Origin: Spirogloea muscicola
Taxonomy: Eukaryota > Streptophyta > Zygnematophyceae > Spirogloeales > Spirogloeaceae
Reading direction: 5' to 3'
Assembly (NCBI GenBank): GCA_009602725.1
Contig: WELB01000013.1
Coordinates: forward strand, 708,480-720,469
DNA: 11,990 nt
The translations under genes and the position numbers were made by a program. Under the pieces are notes generated by a model. That model was not told where the DNA came from. It searched no databases and saw only the letters and a program-made list of their open reading frames with translations. Each line of letters opens with the position of its first letter. Within the stretch, counting starts at the first letter, position 1. This document shows, piece after piece, positions 1 to 8,500 of this stretch.

Positions 1-85
1 CCCCCCCCCCGCCTTTCTGTCGCCTGCTCTGCTACTTGCCACCCACTCTCCGGCAACCCCCGTCCTCCTCACCCGCTACTTGCAG

Positions 86-2141
86 CGCCCGCAGAGACGT
101 GGCGACGCTGCGGGGCATGCGCAAGGTGGGCCAGCTGCGAGAGCTCGGTGAGGGGCCCCCTCCAGCAGCTCCCGGTGCCGCCGCCACCCTCTCGATCTGC
201 TGTGGCAGCGTCGCCGCGGAGCTGACGGCGCCCATTCCCTCGTTTGCCGCAGCCGAGCTGCTGGAAGCGGGCCACAAGGACGGCGGCGGCAGCGTGCCGG
301 TGCTCGTCACCGTCGCCGGCCGCGTCGGCGCCGAGCACCCCATCGCGTCGCACCTCGGCAGCCTCCGCGGCGTCATCCTCGAGGAGACGGCAAGCCCCGC
401 CCTCCCGCTCCTCGGCCCCTCGTGCACCTCCACCGCTGTGGCGGCTCCGCTGACTGCGGCGACCATTGGCAATGGCGGCGCAGGTGGAGCAGCACTTCCT
501 CAAGCACAGCGATGCGGGGTCGTGGGTGCAGGACTCCGCGCTCATGCTCTCAACCTCACGCGAGGTCCCGTGGTACCTCGTACGAGCCACCCCCCTCCCT
601 CCTTCTCTCCCCCTCCTCCTCTTGCCGGCCGGGCCACCATCGTTGCCACCACAGCCTGGCCCGCCGCTTGCTCGCTGAGTGCCAGCTTTGCCCCCGCCGC
701 CGGCGCATGCAGGAGGACGGCACTGGGCGCGCGCTGGTGGTGGGCGCGCGCGGCGCTCTGGGCCTGGAGCTCACCGTCGCGAGCGAGGAGTTTGAGGAGT
801 CGGGCCGCTCGCTCGTGCGCGGCACGCTCGACTACCTCCAGGGCCTCAAGGTGGGGCCACTGCCGAGTTTTGCGGCGATGCTGCCAGCCTTGTCTGCGGC
901 TGCTGCAGTAGAGCCGGTTGCTCCCTTGGCTGCCGCCGCCGCTACCGACGGCGTCGAGAGTGAATGTCAGCTTGAGTAGTGCAGATGCTGGGCGTGAAGC
1001 GCGTGGAGCGGCTGCTGCCGATCGGCGCGTCGCTCACCGTCGTCGGCGAGGCCCTCAAGGACGACCGGGGGGCGGTGCGGCTGCAGCGGCCGCAGCGGGG
1101 GCCGTTCCACGTCTCGCCCAAGAGCCTCGATCAGCTCATTGCCACGCTCGGCAAGTGGTCGCGGTGCTACAACTGGCTCTCAGTCGCGTGCACTGTGCTC
1201 GGCCTGTACGCGCTCGCCGCTCAGGCGGTGCACCGGCTGCTGGAGCGCCGCCGCATGGCCGTCCTGCACCAGCGGTAAGCGTCGACGCTGGTGCCGATGT
1301 AGCTGCTGCTGCATCCAGCCGCAACGTCTTGCTGGCCACTCATGTTTGCTGCCATGAGGCCAAGTTGCTAACACTCCACCATCGACTTGCATACTTGACG
1401 GCAGCGTGATTGAGGCTGCGGCCGGCCGAGCAGCGAGCCTGTCCTTGCTCCCTCGCAGCAGTCAAAGTACGCTGCTCAGCCAACTGTAGCAGACACTGCG
1501 ATTTCGCTCCATGCTGGTGGTGATAAGGCTCTTGCTGCTGGTCGCGGCAACCTTCTGCCTTGTGTCAACCTTTTGCGATTATTGAGATCAATCGTTTGTA
1601 TGCTGCCTTTCACTCTCGAAAATCAGCTGAGGAGGAGGGGACACGAGCGGCTGCGACGGCGCCGGCGGGCGCAGCAGAGGCTCATCAGAGCGTAGCGGCG
1701 GACGAGGTGAAGGCTGACAGCGGTGGCGGAGGGTGGGGGGCAGTGCCGCCCGCTTCCGGCGTTGGCAGCAATGGCGGCGTCACGCCAGACCTCTGTGTCA
1801 TCTGCCTGGAGCAGCGCTACAACGCCGTCATTATTCCGTAAGCAGCATCAAGAACCTGAAACCCTTAGACCCTGTACTAACTTTTGCAGTGTATTCACCC
1901 CGAAATATTCTGTCTCGGCTTAATGTTTTTCTTAATTGGAATGTACCCTCTCATGAACCAGCCTTACAGCTGGTCATGTGACTGATTCACCCTGCCACTT
2001 CGCTCACTAGGCTCCTCTTCTGTGACTCCTCCTGCCAGGTGCGGCCACATGTGCTGCTGCATCGGCTGCACGTCGCACCTGTCGCAGTGCCCCCTCTGCC
2101 GGCGGCACATTGATCAGGTCGTCAAGGCCTTCCGGCACTGA
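86..2141 (+). CDS. SP1: SP1/MUL1-type membrane RING E3 ubiquitin ligase, 5' end off window
   Basis: Eight coding exons: 86-147, 253-389, 484-579, 713-850, 985-1274, 1405-1466, 1627-1837 and 2039-2141 (TGA at 2139-2141). Joined, they give 365 residues in one frame. The protein follows plant SP1 and animal MUL1 closely: a MULAN/GIDE domain (about residues 20-200, with GRVG, EET, QHFLKH, GSWVQDSALML, ESGRSLVRGTLDYLQGLK and GKWSR landmarks), a hydrophobic helix at about 206-226 followed by basic RRR, a low-complexity linker at about 262-312, and a C-terminal RING. In plants SP1 sits in the chloroplast outer envelope and ubiquitinates import-apparatus proteins; animal MUL1 sits in the mitochondrial outer membrane. 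Which membrane is used here cannot be told. The first membrane segment and start codon must lie upstream, since base 86 follows a pyrimidine-rich acceptor. Exon 6 (1405-1466) is the least certain, because its region is poorly conserved. Confidence 0.93.
390..483 (+). other. Probable GC-AG intron in the SP1-like gene
   Basis: The conserved EET codons end at 389 and are followed directly by GCAAGC, which fits the GC-donor consensus (GCAAG). The acceptor is GCGCAG at 478-483, and the next codon continues VEQHFLKH in phase 0. Reading through would shift the frame, because 94 nt is not divisible by three. A GT at 438-439 is also in phase, but it would leave a 46-nt intron and add 16 residues absent from the family. 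Confidence 0.7.
580..712 (+). other. Intron 3 of the SP1-like gene with a 5'-proximal pyrimidine tract
   Basis: Donor GTACGA at 580, acceptor ATGCAG ending at 712. A nearly pure C/T run occupies about 590-624, close to the donor rather than the acceptor. I see no ORF or structured RNA in it. Confidence 0.8.
1627..2141 (+). other. RING-finger-coding exons 7-8 of the SP1-like gene
   Basis: Exon 7 (1627-1837) encodes an Ala/Gly-rich linker and then the start of the RING, CVICLEQ. Exon 8 (2039-2141) encodes the rest through CPLC and the stop. The zinc ligands read C318-x2-C321-x11-C333-x-H335-x3-C339-x2-C342-x6-C349-x2-C352, a complete C3HC4 RING of the MUL1/SP1 class. The intron (1838-2038, GTAAGC...CAG) splits the Pro codon just before the third ligand. 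All eight ligands are present, so the ligase is predicted to be active. Confidence 0.95.
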
Positions 2142-2542
2142 GTCAAATGTGGCGATGCCGACCTTGTTAGGCTTCTGTGAATCCGTCTGAACAAATGACT
2201 CAGACCTTACTCCTGACTGCCATAAAAACCACGCACAGCGCAGCTGCACTTGCAATGGTGCGGACAGCTTTGACTTTGCCGAACACTTCAGCGCCAAGCT
2301 GCCGGGTGACACTGTTAACTGGGCTGCTTACTTCCCTGTACATATTTGTCATACATTATACGAGAGCCTCGTGCACTGCAGCCAGTGCATACCCCAGAGA
2401 AACCAGTGCAATTCCGCCAGGCTGATCAAATTGGTGAGAGTGGCTGCCTTTGTGGTCTCCCTTATCCAGGAGGAGCATTGCCTTGTCTTTGGGCTTGCTC
2501 AACACAAGCACTTCTACAGTGAATGCAGAAGCTCGCTTGCAG
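2142..2542. other. Convergent intergenic region with both 3' UTRs
   Basis: These 401 bases separate the stop of the SP1-like gene from the stop of the helicase gene on the other strand. They must contain both 3' UTRs and cleavage sites. I looked for the green-algal TGTAA poly(A) signal on each strand and found none here, so the 3' ends are not placed. The short ORFs seen on both strands show no family resemblance. I see no terminator hairpin or RNA gene. Confidence 0.75.
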
Positions 2543-5500
2543 TTATGCCCGCTCGTGGCCCTTATTGTGCTGGAGGATCTGCGGTCCGGTGAAGAGGTAG
2601 ACTTTCCCGCCGCATTGTGAGCAGTTGTAGCGCCGCCTTGTAGCGGGGGACACGGCATCGTCTCGACCTCCACCGGGCTCTGCGGCTGCCCGTGCCTCCT
2701 GGCTGGCTTCTCCACGCAGGGCGCCAACGTGCATTGTGCCCTCCCCTTCTGTTCGTCCAGAGTGCCCATCAATTGTGTCAGCCAGCCGCAGAGGTTGGAG
2801 ACGGTTCACTTCGCTGGCAGCTTGTGCGTCCCTGCTCGACAACACCTCAGAAGCTGCAGCTGCGCGATCTTCCAGGGGCAGCCAGGCAGCTCCCCTCGTC
2901 GGCAGCTTTGAGTCTGCCGTCCCGGCTTTGCACGTCTGTCAAGCCAGATGAAGCTAGCACTCTGTTAAGCCGCTGAGCCACGTTCACAGTACAGATTCAA
3001 AGAGCACAAATTTCGTTGTCTGAGCCACAGATGGAATGCTTCAGCACTACGTTCCAGCCCCCAAGCAGGTTCTATTCATTGGTTCTCTACAAGTGACCTG
3101 GGCAAGCTGCACGCTGCCTAAGGGATGACAGAGTTACCTCAAGGTGCCTCTCAATATCTGCAAGCGTAGCAAGCATCTGCACTCCGCACTCTGGACAAGT
3201 CCAGTGCTTACGTAAGTTGGGCAGGGAAGTACCGCTGATGTCATTCCCTGCAAAATTTCAGCTACAATCATATGAATAGCAGAAAAGTTGGGTCAAGTCA
3301 GCAAGCTCCAAGATGGCCATTCCATCTTATGAACGAAGCACATCCAAGGGTCGCGAGGGTAGTGGAAAGCCAACCCACAATCGTAATAGGATCATGGGCT
3401 ATATATGTAATAGCTATATATTTAGGGCTATGTAATTGTGGTCTATATTGAACAAGGTCTGAAGGAGCCGGAAAGCGTAGAGACCACAAAGGATGCCTGC
3501 AGCCGCAAGTAGGAAAACCTAGCAGCAGGGGATGAGTCGCCCCACATCTCATGGATCTCAGAGAGGATGATAAGCAAAAGCACAGAAGTGTGCAATGCTG
3601 AGACAGCCGACTTACCGGGCAGGCTTCCTATACGCAAGAAGGTCGTGAGCAGCTGGCCTCCTTTGTCAAGTCTCTGACTTCCTGTGCTGCAAAACCATGT
3701 GGAATTTCCCCTCTCAGAGCAAGCCAAAGCCTGCGTACTTACCTGGCACTACAATCTGACACGACCAGGTCTTCCCACAATGCATGGTGTCTGCATCATC
3801 ATGAAGCCTTGACCTACTCTGCCCTAGAGGCACACTCGCATCTGAGAGGTCGCCTTCGTACGTGGGTTCTGTGGTCGGCCATTTCAATGAGTTGCGCTCC
3901 AGCAATGCGGTGACCACAGATCGCAGGGGCTGGTCGCAGGTGTAGCGAACAGTGCTGTCAAGGAAGTCTGCTAGCCTCTCTGCATCATCCCAGTAGAGCT
4001 CATCGGACATGCCAGCAAGGAATCAAGTAACAAACAACCATGGGCCAATGTGAAGCCAGCACTTCGCAAGCCTTTCGGATGCCAGAAGTCAGATGCCAAT
4101 ATAAAGTCTTGAAGCCAGTATTCTGCAGAGGCACTCTTAGCAGGGACAGGGTAGAGGAGGCACGCTCAATAGCGAGCATGAAAAATGACAAATATAAAAT
4201 AAAATGGCTAAACATCAACCCACTAACTGGAAAGCCTATGATGGCATACAAGTACCTGACGAGACGGAGACTCTTGGAGTCTCCTGGTGTGTTGCCGTTG
4301 TCTCAACAATCTCCTTAGCAAACTCAGGCAGTCCATCGGGAAGCAGACTCATCGACTGCCTTGAGTTGACTGCCTCATCCTACATGCGACAGCCCTCATG
4401 TCCTTAGATACGAGCACCATGAGAATCTGCTCTTTAAGCTACTCATTCAGTTCACATAAAGTTGCACCTCATAGCTAAACCCTGTCATTGCGGAAGTCAA
4501 GATCTTACACGTCTGAACGCCCTTTTGGCTTGTCTTAGTCGATCCTTCAACAGTGCGCTTGTCATCGCTCTCAGTTGGCATGCCACCTGGGAATATTGGA
4601 GCAAGTGTACATGAGTGAGCAAGTTGTGTGTATGTCGATCATACCGCATTGATAGAAAAGAGCACCGCAAGCAGCCTATTGATCGTGCAACCATCAGTCT
4701 AATCCTGTTAGAAACACCCTGTCCTTCAGCTGGTTGCACTTACTAGAACGAGATGCTGGGCCACTTCAGGAGCCTCAGCCACCCGAACAAGTAGCCATTC
4801 GTCGAAGAGAAGTAACCTCATGTCCGAGCTGGTGTCGATGCTGTGAGCAATGAGAAGCAGAGCAGGCAGAGAGGGCACCCGAATCTGCAGAATACAGCCA
4901 TTTTATACACCCGTGTCATCTGTTTTGGAGGAATCTTCCAATCTATTTGCAATGAAAGAGTCTACAATCTCAGCTTCAGAATTATGGTCATCAGTACAAG
5001 GTCAAGGGCCAAGAATTTCTACCAGGTTGGTAAGGTAGAGCTTTGTGGTCTCCAGAAGGCTGGCATATGACAGAACCTCTTCCTGCGTAGGTGCAGTGAG
5101 CAGCCCGACTAAGTGAGCATAGATATACCACTCACTGTGTTGTGCTTGATCGACGCAACCAGGGAGAGCCCAACTTTACCGAGCTTATAGGGATGTCAGC
5201 AGAGGCCAGAACACTGGCGGGATGGAGGCGAGCATTGGCCTTGAATTTGGTGTGATAAGTATGTTCCGTTGCTCTCCTGATGTGGTTGTTCTTGTCAGCG
5301 ACTGCAAGCTGAGGGTACAGCCCACTGCCTGGTGATAGCAGCTATATGTACATCAGTCTCCTCCTGAGCCTTCTATCAGCTTACAGTTCTACATTGGTTC
5401 TACGCCTTACAAGAAAGTTCTCAGGTTTGCCTGCTCTATCCCAATGTGCTGGTGACAGAGAAAAGCGAGACAAAATCGAATGTGGGTCTGATAAGACCTT

Positions 5501-8500
5501 CAGAACTGTGGAATCTGCTTCAGCCAGCAAGTAAGCACAAGAAGGTCAAGCCTCACAAATGATGAACTTGAGCAGGTTGACATCTCGGCGTCTGAGCTTG
5601 CAGCTGGCGGCCGTGGCCATGCTGTCCACGTCCACGGCCAGGCGCAGCTCGATGCTCTTGAAGTCCTCCTGGTCCTCCTCCTCCTCCCCCCCTCGGCCCT
5701 TCCTCTTCTTCCCCCCCTCTTCAGCAAGCATCTCGTCCTCGTCGCCACTGCTGCCTTCCACTTCCTCGCCAGCCAGCGAGAGTGTCCTCCTTCCCTTCTC
5801 CCTGGCTTGCTCTCTCTGCAAAACCCTATGAGGACATCAACAAGTCAATGCATGGTATGCTTGGCAAGTTCTGCGCGTGGGATTCTGGGCTCGGGCTTCA
5901 TAGTAGCTCTAGACTCCTCCGGCACATCAAGAGATGGGCTGGACCTTTTCTATGAACAGATTCTGTGAGTTTCGTAAGGCAGGAATGAGCAGCTTGTCAC
6001 AAGGCAGAGCTGCAGTAGAAGCACATGCTTGACCTGCAACTGTCGCAGTCTCAAGAGCGCTTCCCGCCTCTCCCTCCCGGCACTCCCACGCTGCCAGGTC
6101 CTGCCCCGACTGCCTGCCTCCTCTTTCATCCCCTCTTGCTCTCCTGCCCAATGTCACTCCGCATGGGCTTTTTTACTTGTCTAAGCAAGGTTGCAAGCTG
6201 AAGCAGAGAGCCATTGCTCCTCCAAAGTAATCTTCCACGGCACTGACGGTAGATCATGGAACTTTGGAGGCATATCGTAGCACAAGGACAGTGAAGGAGA
6301 TGGATGCAGATACCTTGACTTGCTGCCTCCAAGTGGAGGAGACCCTGGTCATGGAGAAGGTCTTGGAATTGCCGCTGAAGCTTTGCCATTTCGTACAGGC
6401 GCTGTTCTTCCAAGCCTACCCTCTTGCACCACCTGTCATCACCAGAAACACAGGTATGATAACTCAGAACGATGTTCAGAAATATCTCGTCAGAACACCT
6501 AAGGCTGCTACATGCGTCCTGGCTGACGGCTTTTACAGAGAACTCTAGCATATCACAGAAGCATTGTGTACCACGGTGCATGCAGGGGGTCTGCAACAAC
6601 AAGCTGCACTTACTTGCGAGAGGACTGAGTGCGGGACGTATGGCCTTTGAGCTGGATCCACTCGTTGAATATCTGTAGCAATGAGAAGGCATCCCCTTGC
6701 TCGGAGTGGAAAGCCCTCCTGGCCTCTCTGACTGCTATGCTGGAGTCATTATCGGGCAGTCTAACATAGGGAGACTGGACACTAAGAGCAGCTGCTATGA
6801 TGACTGTGGGCTTTGACAGATGAAAAATTGACCCTAGCACCTGCAGCAGATACCTCAGGCATCAGAGTACTCGGGTAGGAGGCAATCTTGGGCATAGGAT
6901 AAAACAGGCCGCAGTGGAGATGTTACTGAGATAAAGTCTCTAAGATAAGACACTGCAACTGCAAATTTCAAGATGACATCACTAGCATGCCCATACAAGC
7001 ACAAACTGCACAAACTGACAGCCTCCAGCAAGGTCCCAGAGCAATTTGCATATCGCTTGCGCAGTGCCAGGTATTGGGGATTGATCATTTGCACCAGCAT
7101 CTTGCCGACCGAGACGTCCACTGGAAGGGGCGCAAGGACCTCTCCTAGTGGCGTCAGGCTCTCACTCCCCAATGGCGCGTCATTGGTCAAAGCGTCCAGC
7201 TGTCTCAGGCTGGTCAGAGCCTTCACAACAGCATCTTCGCTTGGAGGCTCTAAGAAGCCAAAGGTTCGAGGGTCGCCAGCTCGGAGCATCTGCAAATCCA
7301 CATGTGTGTCCAGAATTGGACCTGATTATGGCGGCCATATGAGACTGAAAGCTGGCAACTCCACAATATTATTATAAGCTTGTCGAAACCCTGATCCTCT
7401 TGTATGCAACTGACATGAAGTCTATGAGTGACCACATCCTTTTAGAGACTCTCAGTAAGAGTGCGATCATATACGTTGCCACAGCGGACTGAGTTGCTCT
7501 TGTCACTTTTTTCGCCACAAGCTTTGTTTGAGCCGGCGCAGGCACCTACCTTAATCTGCAGTACAACAGGCTCCAGTGCCACTCGATGAATCTCTGGAGT
7601 GGAGTAATCTGGCATCTGGACATCACCCCTATTTCAGAACTTAGAGGCCTGAACAAATGAAATCATGATTCTGTGACCACCTTCTGCCTGAGCTGACATT
7701 GCTAAGATACGTCAGGCTCTTCATGCTGGCTAGTATGGGCTTGAATTAAGCAGGAGAAGAAAGGCATGTCTGTACTTGTTTGTACTGGCTGAGGGAATAC
7801 AGACGGTAGCAGTGGCCAGGCCCTGTGCGCCCTGCTCGACCAGCCCTTTGCTGAGCGGATGCCTGAGATGCAACACTAACAGTCGACTCAGCAATTTCAA
7901 CCCCCGAGTTGTTCGCGCCTTAGTTGCAAACTGTATGCATTCCATGCAATTTGTGTGTCAAGAGATGATTGTCATTATCAACAAAACTCTGTTCAAAGGA
8001 TTTGATCACTGTAGCTAGTGTGCTTGTCAAAAAAAATGGTTGCAAGGATGCCGTTAACAATCAGGGCAACAAATAGTGGCATAACCAGCTCGGCTTGCAG
8101 CCGAAAGCTGCAACAAGGTCACCTATCTTCACATCAAAGAGGTTCAGAAACTGATATGTGATCTCAACGGGCTCACCTGCAAACCTGTGAGTGATCAAGC
8201 TAAGTCCTTACTTACATCCTGTTTGCAAGCGACCCAAGCTTCCGTGTCAGTGACTGACCTTGCTGATCCATCCCTCCTGAAGAGAGCCTCCACCACTTGT
8301 CAGGTCATGGAGCATCTCCTTGGACCGACCAGAATCCACAACGAATCGGACCCCGTCAATGGTGACGCTGGTTTCAGCCAGATTGGTGGACAGGATGACC
8401 TTGCGTACCCCTTCTGGAGGAAGATCAAAGACTTTGTCCTGAAAAATGGATCACCCCTCTACTATTAGGAGCAGCTGGACGCAGGTCTGATGTCATTGAA

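Larger units (their letters stand above)
253..850 (+). other. MULAN/GIDE domain-coding exons 2-4 of the SP1-like gene
   Basis: Exon 2 (253-389) joins exon 1 in phase 1 and restores a REL-A-ELLE junction as in plant SP1. Exon 3 (484-579) encodes the strongly conserved QHFLKH...GSWVQDSALML block, ending at PWYL. Exon 4 (713-850) encodes a segment from EDGTG to the conserved FEESGRSLVRGTLDYLQGLK. The domain lies in the intermembrane space in this family and is thought to recognise substrates. Introns are 94-133 nt and flanked by AG acceptors. The donors are GCAAGC (a GC donor, at 390), GTACGA and GTGGGG. Length and order match the family without gaps. Confidence 0.9.
2543..4586 (-). other. C-terminal region with two zinc-finger motifs, exons 22-26
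   Basis: Exons 4509-4586, 3743-3998, 3616-3681, 3138-3247 and 2543-2935. Exon 22 matches the DHX34 helix after the OB fold. Exons 23-24 lead to [11 protein letters not shown], aligned with human KGGYAVTDFL. Exon 25 plus the start of exon 26 form a C1139-x2-C1142-x13-H1156-x3-C1160 motif, with intron 25 between His and the last Cys. Exon 26 ends with C1263-x2-C1266-x14-H1281-x3-H1285, the DHX34 C-terminal finger. The exon 22 to 23 join (donor GTAAGA, acceptor GATGAG) is the in-phase choice I prefer, but a second in-phase pair exists (GTGTAA with GATGCAG). Confidence 0.85.

Noticed and set aside
1-20. Run of ten C at the window edge
   Set aside because: A short homopolymer in the pyrimidine-rich intron before exon 1; it may be partly a sequencing or assembly effect.
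32-590. Minus-strand open frames opposite the SP1-like exons
   Set aside because: Antisense shadows of GC-rich exons with low-complexity translations and no family resemblance.
36-911. Long open plus-strand frame of 291 codons
   Set aside because: It is real exon sequence only in parts (exons 1 and 2). The rest reads through introns in a GC-rich region with few stops, and the conserved SP1 segments hop between frames at AG and GT/GC borders.
5559-5831. Plus-strand frame rich in Ser/Leu, resembling a secreted leader
   Set aside because: It is the complement of helicase exon 18, whose minus-strand reading matches the DHX34 linker and OB-fold start.
6429-6445. GTGATGA on the minus strand as a box C of a snoRNA
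   Set aside because: It ends at the exon 16 acceptor, with no box D or terminal stem at the right spacing.
6126-6692. Uninterrupted 188-codon minus-strand frame as a separate gene
   Set aside because: Only its middle (exon 16, WCKRVG to AASQ) is conserved. The flanks are introns 15 and 16, and correct splicing joins exon 16 to exons in other frames.
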